Source of the DNA: Holothuria scabra
Lineage: Eukaryota > Echinodermata > Holothuroidea > Aspidochirotida > Holothuriidae
Length of the DNA: 64,000 nt
Direction: 5' to 3'
NCBI GenBank assembly: GCA_037179385.1
Contig: CM074179.1
Location: forward strand, 31,687,903 to 31,751,902
Shown here: positions 48,151-59,379 of the stretch, one piece after another
Layout: every line of letters begins with the position of its first letter
Numbering within the stretch: the stretch's first letter is position 1
Made by a program: the position numbers and the translations under genes
The notes under the pieces: model-generated
Database searches by the model: none
What the model was told of the DNA's origin: nothing
Seen by the model: only the letters and a program-made list of their open reading frames with translations

Positions 48151-48420
48151 ATGGAAGAAAGCAGCGGAATACTGGGGACTATTTTATATTAATCACGGTT
48201 TGCAAATTTCAAAGCACTTGACCACCTCATGCAGGCCAGAAAAGGGAAAGGAGAGGTACCTGTAATGCCAAATGCAGGAAAATCTAAAGAGCCTACACCC
48301 TGGTATCACATGATCAGGGGCATTAGGACAGAATTTAAATACCATGGCGAACATCAGGAATTTCTTACCACTATAAGATATTTCACCCAAGTCCCAACCA
48401 AATGCGAGGTTTGGTGAGAA

Positions 48421-48558
48421 TAAAGTTTAAAATTTTATATCTTGGCTCAAAAATGTCCTATGAAAATGGGTGCTTGGCTGTTAGAATTTATTTTCCATGC
48501 TGTTTAATACAGGCTTAGGCCCATGTTTTTGAATTTTTAGACTTGAGGTACACTTTAA
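48421..48558. mobile_element. Single TIR arm of TTAA family 3
   Basis: Reads AAATTTTATATCTTGGCTCA-like text, then AATGTCCTATGAAAATGGG, CTGTTAGAATTTATTTTCC and GACTTGAGGTACACT before TTAA at 48555-48558. It is equivalent to the right arm of 46357-46895; the partner arm is absent. Confidence 0.75.
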
Positions 48559-51460
48559 CTTTCAGGTAGTTTACAATTGGCCTAGCCTAGGCATTTACCA
48601 AAATCTAGACTACAGGTTTTTGTTACTTTCGAAAAGCAAATACCCTTCAAGATTCCCTTGAAGGAGTCCCCTAGGCCTGCTGCTGGGTCCATTTAATTAT
48701 CTCTAATTTGGGGGCTTCCATTTCTGCGGCAACCATTAAGGAAGTTTAATTCCATCATTTTCAATTTTAACACAACCTTCGTCTAGCCAGAGGCCTAAAG
48801 GCTGTATTGAAAATGCACAGTATCACCCAGGAGTTGCTGGAGATTAGCCTGGCCTCGAACAGGGATGTGTTTTTGTTACATGGCCTAGGCTCATTCCTCT
48901 CACAACACAGCAGTTGCACACCTACTGTAATGTTTATAAACGTACCCACTGGCCAGGAAACACAAATTATGGAATAACTGACCTAGTTTGACACTTCTAC
49001 AGTACAACTTAAACTACCATACAATGAACAAAAAATTCATTATTCTTGAGATATTACCAAAATAACTGCAAATAGGGATCATTTGGAACAAAATAAATAT
49101 AAAGCAAAATCTAGTCATATTACATTTGTACGAATAGCGGCCATTTTCTTTTGGTTTTATGATGGGAAGGGCGTACAGTTGCTTATGCCGCCGTCATTTG
49201 TAATCTTCACCTAAACCCCATAAAGGGCTGTTGCAGATTAGTTGTCTAGTTGATGTAGGGTCATCAAGTCTCAAAAACTTCATTAAAATTGGTGAAACTT
49301 GACCTAAACATTTTTCATGGCAGAATGAAACTTGACATGTACAAATGTTCAAAGCATCAAATCTTCAATGAATGATTTTTATAATTATGGTGAAAATGCG
49401 TCAATCAATAATTTTGTGATGGTTGAAATTGCTTCGAAAATCTGCACATTTTCTTTAAAACATACTGTATCAGGAAAATTCTGTTCATAGGCATATGGGG
49501 ATAATATTTGTGGGGAGGGCAAGAGCAAATTTTGCCCAAATAACCTTTAATCATGTTTTGCATGAATGGGCCAACTGTGTTCAATGCCCAAATTGGGAGG
49601 GCAAGTGCCCCCTTAAACCCCGCCTTGTACTCCTATATATGATTCTGTTCTGAAATGTAGAAAATGCTTGCTTTGGTATCTGCAAGTAAATGTTACGCCA
49701 AATGCACGCACATGTATACGTACAGTACTTATCCTGCAGGGCAATACTCTTGGATTGTGCGTAGCAATCACGAATGTTGGCAGGTATAGTGAAGGCATCT
49801 TTAGTTGGTTACGTACCTTGAATCAGTCACTGCATACAAAATGTATCCATGTCTTATGGCCTACACAGTTCCAGACACTCATTTATTGACCGGCTCATGG
49901 TATTACAATGCTACAGTACTGAGAGACCATACCGACAAACTTGACCTATTTGCCGCGTTAATCCAAGTTAGCAACACAATGTTTGTAATTTACAGCTGCT
50001 AGTGTAGTTCACTGACTCTTCATGTATTTTAAAAGATGGAATGTGCTAACATTTATAAAAAAGAAAGCGACTGAAAATGTACATGACCCTTGACTATAAT
50101 AACATGTTCTGCCTCTACGAGTCATCGCAAGCAATAAAGGCCAGACTGCTAGCCTAACGTTAGGCCTAATGAATAGGTCTGGGCCTACCCAATGTCACTC
50201 AACAAAAGGCCACGTTACAGTAAGTCTGTCGTTAAAAAACCTAAATCATCAATTCCAATGAACCACACCCTAGGCCTAAAATGCACTTTTCATCCAATGT
50301 AGCCTAATATTATTATAGGCCTAGCAATGGCCACGGCCAATCTGCTTTGAAGATGGATGGTAGTGGCACATGGATTTCAAAAGTGGTGGGAGAATGAAGT
50401 AAAAAAGAAAAGGGGGGAAAGCAACTTTGCACTCAGTGCAAGCTTAGTGGTAGAATCTAATCTTTTTGGGCTCTTCAGGTGTTGGTGGTTTGCTTTGTTT
50501 TGGGGGTTTTTTTGGATTACAGGGCATCTTGTGAGGCCTTTACAGCCCTCCTTTGCCCTTTAACCTGTTATGTTATGTTATGTTAAGCTTTATCTGGTGG
50601 GGTCCATGGCCCACCTTAGGGCAACTGGTGGGTTGCAGAGCATGCTTCTGTGGGGGTCCAGGCGGTGAAGTCCAGAAGCTCTGAGCTAATAATATACAGG
50701 CAGAGGTGGGAATAGTTTATCAGGGTGGGAATTTGTGAGGGACAAAATTGTAACCACAAAGTCACAAGTGGGCTTTTTGTAGTTGTATGATAACAGTTGG
50801 ACAGGGTCAGTTTGAGCAGTGGCTTTAAAGAAGATTACAGTATTTTGTAACGTATTTGTTCATTTTTATAGCATTGCCAACTTGATACCCTTGGAGCCTA
50901 TCCTCTCCATACAGTAGGGCAGGATATATGGTTTACCTTTCCATATTTCATCTTTGAACTAATTTTAGGAACTGAGTGAGGGATGCAACTGGTGGATCAA
51001 GGTTCTGACTAGGACTCAAGGAGGAAATGCCCATGCGCCCTCCCCACCTCCTTTCTTGGTGTCACCACTGCAGATCAAGATACTACAGGGGCTCCCTTTT
51101 AGTTTTACTACACACTAATCTTGTAAAGCTTTGCAAACCAAATTTTTAGTCTGTGGTGAATCTTGAACTGACAATTATTAATTGACAGTGAAAATTCGGC
51201 GCTTATTCTTTGAAGAAACTTTCTGAACATCTTTTGTGAAAAGGTAAATACGGTGCCAGAGATCATCTGTGCGAAGTTTGGTGAGAATTCCTATTTTGTT
51301 ATTCGTGCCACCCATGAGAATTGAGATGACGGTCCTTGGGCATCCTGGCTAGTAGTGGGTATATATGCTGGACCTAGGCCTAGGCTAGGCTACGTAAATG
51401 CTAGCTGTGCAAGGGTGTGTGTTGTGTGAGGGATGAGAATAGCCAGCTAGGCCATGTAAT
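48559..51460. other. No gene; (TTATG)n at 50568-50585
   Basis: A short TTATG microsatellite at 50568-50585 may be the tail of a non-LTR element. 49500-49640 contains GGGAGGGCAAG phrases and CCCTTAAACCCCGCCTTG, like an hAT-type right end, without a visible partner. Otherwise no exon. Confidence 0.4.
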
Positions 51461-51465
51461 TTAAC

Positions 51466-51573
51466 CATGGAAGTACTACTGTACCTCCGAGGTAGTACTT
51501 CCATGATTTAACGAAATTCGAACACACAGCCCTGTTCGAGCATGGAAGTACTAGGCTAGTTACTACTTCCATG
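51466..51573. repeat. Two related CATGGAAGTACTA hairpins in tandem
   Basis: First: CATGGAAGTACTAC (51466-51479), 12-nt loop, GTAGTACTTCCATG (51492-51505), perfect. Second: CATGGAAGTACTA (51541-51553), 7-nt loop, TACTACTTCCATG (51561-51573), one mismatch. Between and after them, TTCGAACACACAGCCCTG and GTTCGAGGGCTAGC also share TTCGA words. They lie 160-325 bp downstream of the candidate first exon on its own strand. Confidence 0.85.
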
Positions 51574-51732
51574 GTTCGAGGGCTAGCCTAGTTAGAGATT
51601 AACGTTAGGCTAAGCTGTGCTGTGTGAACTGGGCCTAGCCTACACTACGTTACAGTACCTAAGTAACGTTTGGCCTAAAATTAGGCTAAATGTTACTTAT
51701 AGGTAACGTTACTAGGTTAGCAAGTTACTGAC

Positions 51733-51789
51733 CTCTACTGTCTCACTCTGGGTTTGAGTAACGTTATTGACAGTCTCTGAAATATCCAT
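51733..51789 (-). CDS. Candidate first coding exon of the minus-strand gene
   Basis: On the minus strand an ATG at 51789 in a strong context (GACATGG: G at -3, G at +4) starts 19 codons, MDISETVNNVTQTQSETVE. They are followed directly by a splice-donor-like GAG|GTCAGT; read-through would stop after six more codons (VSNLLT). The exon ends in phase 0. The large exon at 19212-19877 on the same strand starts in phase 0, open from its acceptor (TNQNTM...), so the two would join without a stop, giving a hydrophilic, Thr/Asn/Gln-rich start. Upstream lie a perfect CRE and a duplicated block. Alternatives: first exon of another gene, or a chance ORF. The exon is short, so certainty is limited. Confidence 0.45.
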
Positions 51790-51947
51790 GTCGTTTAAGT
51801 TCTCGTGTAGGCTTAGGCAATGTTAGCGTAAATTTAATTCACGAACTCCACGATAATGACAAGGAGTACATGCAACACAGTCAATCAGCTGATGATGATT
51901 CGACTGAGTCGACAGTGCAGTGACAGGCTCAACTACTCACGACCCAC

Positions 51948-51955
51948 TGACGTCA
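51948..51955. promoter_or_regulatory. Perfect CRE palindrome upstream of candidate exon
   Basis: TGACGTCA, the full CREB/ATF site, lies about 160 bp upstream of the minus-strand ATG at 51789. An E-box-like CACGTG is nearby at about 51978. No TATA box is evident on the minus strand. Regulatory role is inferred from position. Confidence 0.5.
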
Positions 51956-52092
51956 TCCTTTGAGGAGAACAATGCAACACGTGGTCACAGGAATAGGATC
52001 GGAATTCTCGCTGCAGGTTGACATATCAGGTGCCTCCTTTGAGCAGAACAATGGGACACGCGGTATAGAGGCATGAATTCGCCCTGCATTGT
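51956..52092. repeat. Tandemly duplicated block in the putative promoter
   Basis: TCCTTTGAGGAGAACAATGC then AACACGTGGT, GAATTCTCGCTGCA (51957-52016) recurs as TCCTTTGAGCAGAACAATGG then GACACGCGGT, GAATTCGCCCTGCA (52036-52090), a spacing of about 79 bp. The duplication lies just upstream of the candidate minus-strand first exon. Confidence 0.75.
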
Positions 52093-52667
52093 ACCTGTAC
52101 CAGGCTATATAGGCGTATTCCGGGTGCGAACTACCCCCCTCTTTGAGTTTTTTTTTTCTTTTTTTTTCCTTTTACAGAAACCTTTACAGTAGGCCTATGT
52201 ACCAAAAATCCTGTAGGCCTACTATATGTATGTTCAAGATGTAAATAAATTTCTTCCTTTCGGGGAAAAAAAGAAAAAAACAAACAAACAAACAAACAAA
52301 AGAATTTCTTCTGCCATTGCGAAGTATCAAATTTCTTTTAATAGGCCTATGTTGAATTTCTAATTACGCTGCAATTACAGATCGAGTCCCCAGATTAATA
52401 TATAACCCCTTACTTTTTGTAAAGGGACGCCCGCTAGAAATTCCTATTGGCGCCACTGCTGCTGTTGGTGTAGAACAAAAGATTGCGTAGCCATGCAAAC
52501 TTGAAAATTCTCTCCTGAAATGGTAACACATCCGTAAAATGGGACATCACCACACATGCGTCGGAGGTGGCCCTCTAAGCCCTGACAAAACTTTTAATAA
52601 GATTAACCGGGTCTTTATGACCCTGGGTACTATCTATATGAGATCAGCTGGGAGACTGTTCCAATCC
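52093..52667. other. No gene; (CAAA)n at 52278-52301
   Basis: A CAAA microsatellite at 52278-52301 follows an A-rich run. Pyrimidine runs lie at 52147-52173. No exon recognised. Confidence 0.45.
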
Positions 52668-52951
52668 TTAAAGGGCCAAACGTCTCACCCCAAACTACAG
52701 TTTTGGTACGGGGGTGCCGGAATTCTCAACTGGCTCAGCTCTTTGATTGACAGCTAACTCAAACAATGCTAAGTACCAAAGCTTATATTACACAGCACGA
52801 ACGGTACTGAGAGTGTTATGATTGTATAAATTGAGTTTTTCTTTACTCACCTTGAAGCAATAAACTGAGATTGTACTGATGTGGATGAGGATGAATTGCA
52901 GACAATTGTGGGAGGGGCTTAAGTAAGAAGGTTAGGAGAACTGGGCCGTAT
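52668..52951. mobile_element. TTAA-flanked MITE, family 1, copy D (right end lost)
   Basis: TTAA at 52668-52671, then AAGGGCCAAACGTCTCACCC. It aligns with copy C down to GTAAGAAGGTTAGGAGAACTGG then GCC, where it is cut and the repeat block starting near 52956 begins. Confidence 0.85.
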
Positions 52952-52955
52952 AACT

Positions 52956-53840
52956 TGACAAAATTTGAGGCGCACGTATAGCCCACCGAAAATTTTGGCT
53001 TCCTTTGTATCAAATACTTAAATCTGGAGTTTATTTTGAAGTAAAAATTTAAATTTTTGAAAGAAACTTGGCTTTTGTAAGGACCAAAAAGTGTTGGGGT
53101 GTTTATTAAAGAATTTATCCTTCATATGGGCAAATTCAAAAACGTTTTATACGGGACAGCTGAAATTCTGTTGGGGTCATGCATTTAATTGTTCTAGGCC
53201 TACGTACTAAGGTCTAAATACCAGACTAGAAGTTTGCACGAAAAGTTTTCCCCCCATTTTTGAAGATTTGAAAATTAAGAGCTTATTTTACTGCAGAAAT
53301 TTTGGAATTTAGTATAAGAAAATATGGCCTTTCAAGAGCAAAATTAGGTAAAATGTCGACGGGGGTGATTAACAGAGTTTTCTGATTATTTGTTGTACTG
53401 AGTATCCATCAAAATTGGAAAATTTTGCCAGTCTTAACAAACTGAAGCTTGTATTGGAGATAAATTGTAGTTTTATGACAGATTTGGGGTTTTTAATGGA
53501 ATAATTTTACCTCCTTATAAGAAAAATTAATTAGAAGGTGATCTGTAGTTTTGTTGGGGTTACTGAATATCACTGTCAGGCAGAAGAATGCCATCGGACC
53601 ATATTGGAAAATTTTCCCTCGGAAGGAGTTTGGCTTCCCATATAATTTGAAGTTTTATATTTTATGTGTTGAAATCGGCGTAAGGGAGCGTTTCAGTTTG
53701 GGAGGGAGCAACATTGTTTTTCTTTTTCTTTTATCCCGAAAAGTTATACTGCCCGAAAGACTATCTAAGTTGAGCGCACAGATATTTTTGAAAAATTGAG
53801 AACCCCCAGACAGCAGGAAAAGGCATATCCAGGGCTGGTA
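52956..53840 (+). repeat. Repeat block A, direct copy
   Basis: Matches the reverse complement of 59380-60240: CTTCATATGGxCAAA, GCTGAAATTCT, AGTTTGCxCG, GTTGGGGTTACTGAATATCA, GGGAGCGTTTCAGTTTGGGA and AATTGAGAACCCCxAGACAGCAGG. It begins truncated (AAATTTGAGGCGCACG) relative to the other copy, which reaches a TGGCGCCACCCCTG terminus. Decayed hAT-like sequence. The frame at 53551-53799 is discussed as a finding. Confidence 0.75.
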
Positions 53841-54069
53841 ACTAGAAACACGGTACCGTACTCATTTATTTGACAATTTTTGAGGAATAAAATTTTCACT
53901 TCATAATACTGCCCCAAAATGAAGAGTAATAATGCAAGCATGTATTGTTCTGTTAAGTAATTTGTTCGACTAAAACGCTATTTAAGCTGTTAAGTGGAAC
54001 GCCGTTATCAATTGGCGCGGAACGTACAGAAAATTGTTCAGAAAATCTAACCCCTCAGACAGCCGAAAA

Positions 54070-54590
54070 TGGCATTTCCCAGACTTGTAACTAGAAGTGG
54101 AGCCAGACGTTATTTTGAACTTTCCTTTGAAATAAGTTTTACTTCAACAGAAAAACCCATCTTGCTAAGTGATCAGAAAATTTACGAGATAAAAGGTACT
54201 GCTGAGATTAGATGTAATGGTCTTGTCTCTTTTCAGGTGAAAACCATGCAACGGTATTGAATTCATAGTTTTTTACTCTACTATGAATTTTCGTTGTATT
54301 CAATTGCAATATTCACTAAAGAGATGAAATTTTCTTCGTGACTGCCCCAACTCCAGACTTTAAATGATTTTACTTCAGACTTACGGGGAGACATGCTCAC
54401 GCTACTGTTTATCATTACGTGTAGCTCAAAACGGCCTGGCCGATTTTCATTACTGTTGCTAGAATTCGGTTGTCGCGGCAGGGCAAGTGACAGATCATTG
54501 GGCACTGAATGCACATTAAAAGCCACTCGTCGGTTTTTTGTAAGGAAATTTCGGAATTGTGAGTTTCCTTGAAGAATATGGTCTCCTAGT
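54070..54590. repeat. Repeat block C, first part
   Basis: Direct paralogue of 60330-60878. Shared: AGATGTAATGGTCTTGTCTC, AAAACGGCCTGGCCGATTTT and GTTGCTAGAATTCGGTTGTC. It continues at 55382 after the hAT-like insertion. Confidence 0.8.
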
Positions 54591-55381
54591 CCAGTGGCGT
54601 CACCAGACTTTTCATTCTGGGGGGACACTGGGGTGGCACAACAATATTGAAGGGGGGCACTGCTAAACGCCACACATGGCGCGGTAGGCGCCACCGAGCG
54701 CGAAGCGCGAGGCTCAGCGGGTGGGGTCCAGGGGCCCGCCGTAGGGCCCCTGGTGGGGCCCAGGGGCAAAGTCCCGGTTGGGGTCCAGGGGGCGAAGCCC
54801 CCGGAAGCTCCTGGGTTTTTAACGGGTTTGTTAGGTATTCAGGTTGTTATTTATGGTTATTCTGTTTTCTTTACACTGGTAAAAAAAAACTTCCAGTACA
54901 ACTTCAATAAAGAAGTTATTGGTAACAAAACTAGTGAAACATCTTTCAAGAGCGGATCCGGCTGACATTTAGAAGAGGGAGAGCTGAACTCGAAAGAGAA
55001 AGAGAAAGCAGTTAGATGTGATCCTCTTAAGGAAAAAATGTACGCCTATATAATCCTGCTTGAACGGTTACCTGAGCTATGCGCCACCTTCAGTTAGCGA
55101 AGTTGGAAGTGTGCAGAAATTTTTGAAAAACGCAACCCCTCAGACAGCCGGAAATGGCATTTTCCAGGTGTTTTTGCGATATTTTTAGTTGAAAAGTATG
55201 GAAATTACTGCCTTTTCTCGTCAAAAGAATCCAATCTTAAGTATTTTCATAGTCACACTCTGACTAAAGAAGGCATATCGTTTTTTAAAAATCTCAAATC
55301 TCATTTGGGGGGGGGGGGAACACGATTTTTCAGGGGGGAACTTCCCCCCCCCCTGCCCCCCCCCCCTTGGTGACGCCACTG
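54591..55381. mobile_element. hAT-like insertion in block C, perfect 8-bp TSD
   Basis: CTCCTAGT is repeated exactly at 54583-54590 and 55382-55389. Termini CCAGTGGCGTCACCAGAC and (reverse complement of the right end) CAGTGGCGTCACCAAGG form the TIR. The paralogous block at 61049-61056 has a single CTTCTAGT followed by the same downstream sequence, so it is the empty site. The 791-bp interior has a GC-rich palindromic patch (54680-54800), poly-G/poly-C tracts at the right end and a copy of the CAGACAGCCGGAAATGGCAT motif. No transposase. Confidence 0.9.
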
Positions 55382-56150
55382 CTCCTAGTAAGCAAAATCA
55401 AGAAGATAGTCCGAGTGACTGAAGTTATCAGGCCCACATCTTCTATCGTGCAGATAAAGGCTCCCCGACGAAATTGGATTTTCTCAACACCAGGTTCAGG
55501 GCAGTCTTCCCCGACGGGGGGTTGATCTTGCCCGCACGGTTTGAAGATGGGATAAGGGACAGAAGAGCTAGTAAGAAGTGATTAAAACCGATTCAGATAT
55601 GCATGAAAATATGGTTACAAAAGAAAAAACAATTCATAAAGAAATAAAAAACAGTTCATTATCCCCCCAGTAACTTCAGTCCTTTATACGTTCTTCATTT
55701 TAGGGCTCCCGTAAAAATGCCGTCCTTTCCGACGAGGTATGAGATAGAACAAGGTACATGGAATGAGGTATAATACAGCTAAGAAGAAGTGATTGAAAAT
55801 CGATTCTAATATGCATTAAAATGACATTACAAAACAAAAAATATGTTCAAATCGCCCAGCCACTATCGTAGCCCGCGGGGGGTGGGGGCAAGGGGGGGAA
55901 GAGTGCCCCCCCCACAGAAATTTTGGGGACGCAATGGGCGATGTTGAAAAATGAAGGAGAGCCAAAAAATAATAAAAACAAAGATAAACGGCAAGAGGAG
56001 GGAGGAAATTGGGTGTATTTTTACAGTTTTTTCGGGGGGGGGGGGGTTAGTCGTTACGATAAAGTATGCAGTCCCCGACGACTAGTCTCCCCGATGGTTT
56101 ACCTGTTTTTTGCTCCTAAGGGACAATTTCCCTAATAAGAGCCCCAAATT
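55382..56150. repeat. Repeat block C, second part, with internal tandem units
   Basis: Direct paralogue of 61049-61600. Units of about 210-240 bp begin GGCTCCCCGACGAAAT or GGGCTCCCGTAAAAATGCCG and include GTGATTGAAAATCGATTC and TATGCATxAAAAT. Ends in poly-G (55875-56046) and GGCGCGCTACGCGCGCTG (56155). Confidence 0.7.
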
Positions 56151-59100
56151 TTCGGCGCGCTACGCGCGCTGTAGGACTCACTCCAGTTTTTTCAATACTT
56201 CCATTCCACATATCTAGGGAGTGTCTGTCAACCTTACCAAGTAACGGGTAGGCACAGGTTATGTAGAGGTCGTAAATTTCATCCCGTGTCACAAAGCCTA
56301 GTTGCTGTACTCTTGTGTGTGTCATGCGATAGGTCAGTTGGTGAGCGACTCACCGAGCATAGTCTGGTTATTTTATCCGGTATTCCAGGTTGTTTCGACA
56401 ATGTTATCCCCGATACGGTCTACAACCCCTATAGTTTCTATTTTTTCCTTTTTGTTCTTAATGATTACATAGGCTATGTTATTTTTGTAAGCCTACCAAA
56501 AATTTTCGCCCGCTTCGCGCATTGCAATTTCACTATTCAGACTCAAAAGAACACTATCAAAGCGCAACTCGGCTTTTTAAATATTTAGTGATATTGTGCA
56601 AAATGTGCCCCAGGCTGCAATGACATGGGATAGTTAGGCTCCTTCACATTCCCTTCTCAATATCGGAACTTGTGGTTGCTGGCATGGACCGCCCCTGTCG
56701 GGAATAATCTGTCGGCTTCCCATGGTCGGTTTAGTTATTTTGGCCTAGAGTTATTTCTGCGATAAAACCCAAAGTGTTCGGTTCGCTTTGCACACTCTTC
56801 CTCAGTTCCGTTGCCTAGAGCTAATAAAGTACAAACCCTTTCACATCTTTTCAAGTAAATTAATAAGTAGAATAAATGGGTTAATGTACATATCGGGAAT
56901 TTCATCTCATTTCGCTAAACTTAGTCAATAATCTCTTGTGTCAGTCGTGCGGTACAGACTCGAAGAAGGAAGTACAACAAAAGTTGTGCCCGATAGGGCC
57001 CAAATGCCGGGACAATTGACCTATATAAGCTTCAAATAAATACAGATTCTTTTTAGTGTAGGCTAACCAAAAAAAATTTCGCCCGCTTTTCGACGGTTAA
57101 ATCAGTGCGGAAATATTTTCCTCCAGCATATACAAATTTTCAGTCGTATATGACTCGCAATGGCAGGTATAGTGCACAGGTTTTCTTCAAATATCCCTCA
57201 CCAACACATCGATGGCATCGTGGCTGTCGGGGCTTGGGGTCGCTACCCACCCTACCCCTCCCCCGTTCGGAGAGTGGCCCTTCATCCGACAAATCCTGGC
57301 GCCAAGCCTGGAGGGAAGACACATTTTTCCAGTTATGATTTGTATATGTGTAATGAAGCAATGAACTAAAAACGGAAGCTGCATTTTTGGCGAGTGGCAA
57401 CTATTTTGGAGGGGCGGCCAATTTCACTAGGAGGGCGTGTCGCCCCTCTAAAACCCCCTGTGGAGAACACTGGAATCTAGTATAAAAAGAACAAAATATA
57501 GCACCATATTGCATGTAAGCTCTTCGAGACAGCAAAAAATTCCAAAAGGGGAGGGGTACACCCAGGGAGACAGGCCCGTAGCCAGGGGGTTCGCACTTAC
57601 TCCCGCCCTAGCCTGCTGTAAGCAGGCTATTGTGTTTGCGTTTCAACTACTACATTCAAATATCAAAAATCTTACTTTCGCTACTATAAATAATACTACG
57701 AGTCTTTCAACGGCTTCACTGTTGAACAGCACACGTTTCCAACTAAGTTACATGGCATACCTACGGTATACAATAGCCTGCCAACTTTCTAGCGAATCTC
57801 ATTTACCACCACCAAATATGACGTCACGACAAAAATTAAAATACTAAATTATATCTCGCGTAATAGGAAATATTTATGGATCGAACGTACGGCCTGGTAC
57901 ACATTTTCCCCCTACAAAAGCTAATTAGGTTGTTCGCCGTTCGTTGTATCAGTTGTATGTACCAAAATACACTATTCATACTTGTTTCGTGCACCACGTG
58001 ACCATCTTATGTTTACTAATTCGTCCCTCAAAATGCGGGATTCCTGTAAATGGAAACTGGACGAAGGTTTGCAGACTGTATATTATACTGTTTAGAGAGG
58101 TGTATTATGATTTCGAGAGAGCGCCATCTTTCGGCTACTACAGAGTCTGCTCCGCAGGCTCCCGCCAAGACCTATTTTTTTATTTCTTTTTTTTTTTTTT
58201 TTTTGTTATAATTGAGTTTTGGCGTTTTTCAAAATGTCAATTCCGCCGGTTTAGCCAATGTAAGCCTTATGAGTAGCTGTATTGTTAAGTTTCAGTGCAA
58301 CACAATTCCCTAGGGTCCCATTGACTCGTACAGTAACCCTCTTACAGCCACATGCTAACTCTCGAGGGAATAAGGAAAACATTGATACAAGATTGAAAAT
58401 GTCCAAAGATTTCCAGCTTAGGTGTTCACCAGATCGCTCAATTTTGATGTAAAATTGCAAAATCTCCTGATCCTTGGGGTAGGAGAACCACGCCCTCTCC
58501 CCGTTCGGTCGCTCGGCTCCTCACTTGGGCGCTTCGCTCCCTCAAGAGAATACCGCACCCCAGCGGCGGCGATGAAAAATGGAAAAGTGGGGGCTAAAGA
58601 TATGTTCAGCCCCTCAATATTTGACAAGTGCTCCAATTAAGAAGCGGAGAAAAATTCGAAGTCGGGCTGAACATATTCTTGCTAAGAACACTAGGAGGGT
58701 GCCGTTTCCGGCCATCTGAGGGGTTTGTAAAGCCAAAAATTTCCTGGTACACTCCGCGCCAATCGATGGTAGAGCTCCGCTTAGAAACATGTACTAACAT
58801 TTTTCATAGACTGATTTTTTTTTTTTTTTCTTTGCATTTATTGAGAAATTTCAGTCCTTCCGATTCTTTTTTTGCAAGTTTCGCCCGAATCTTTTTCCAT
58901 TTCGGGCAAAGCATTGACCAAAACTAAAAACTGATAAAATGAGGCTGGTGAGGAATAATTGTATTACAAGCTGCCCGAATGAGTCGCCACTTTGTAACCG
59001 TTTTGATTTTCATGAAAATTTCAGTGTGACTCTCCTTCAGACAAATTTCTGAAAGGATCGGGGCACCCGTAGGAGTTTTCAGTGTAATTAAAAACATGCC

Positions 59101-59379
59101 AAATTTTAAGACTCAAAGATGGCTGCCTGATTTTTTTTCTTTGCCCGAAATCCAAGTCCTGCAAAAACTTAGCTTAGTACCTTTCGTTTAGAAAAGTGGG
59201 CGGACTGTAACTACTGATTCTCTGGAGTGCGATATCAGTGATATACATACGGTATTATCGGTATGATTCTCTACAGATAAAAACAATGATGGCTAAAAAC
59301 TTCTCAATTCTCGCTTATCTGAAGCAGGTTTTGACAAAACCCATGCCCCGCAATCTGGGACAAGTGAAACGTTACTCGG
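56151..59379. other. Decayed repeats, no gene
   Basis: Several transposon-like scraps: TTTTCGCCCGCTTCGCGC (56500) and a relative at 57080; CAGGCCCGTAGCCAGGGGG (57572), an hAT-type left end without a visible partner; GCTCCCTCAAGAGAATACCG (58535); and an inverted GGAAACGG/CCATCTGAGGGG motif (58700-58722). Poly-T at 58190-58204. No credible exon. Confidence 0.45.

Noticed and set aside
54281..54769. 162-codon minus-strand ORF, Pro/Ala-rich N-terminus
   Set aside because: It crosses the boundary of the hAT-like insertion, so it joins two unrelated repeats; the paralogous block does not keep it.
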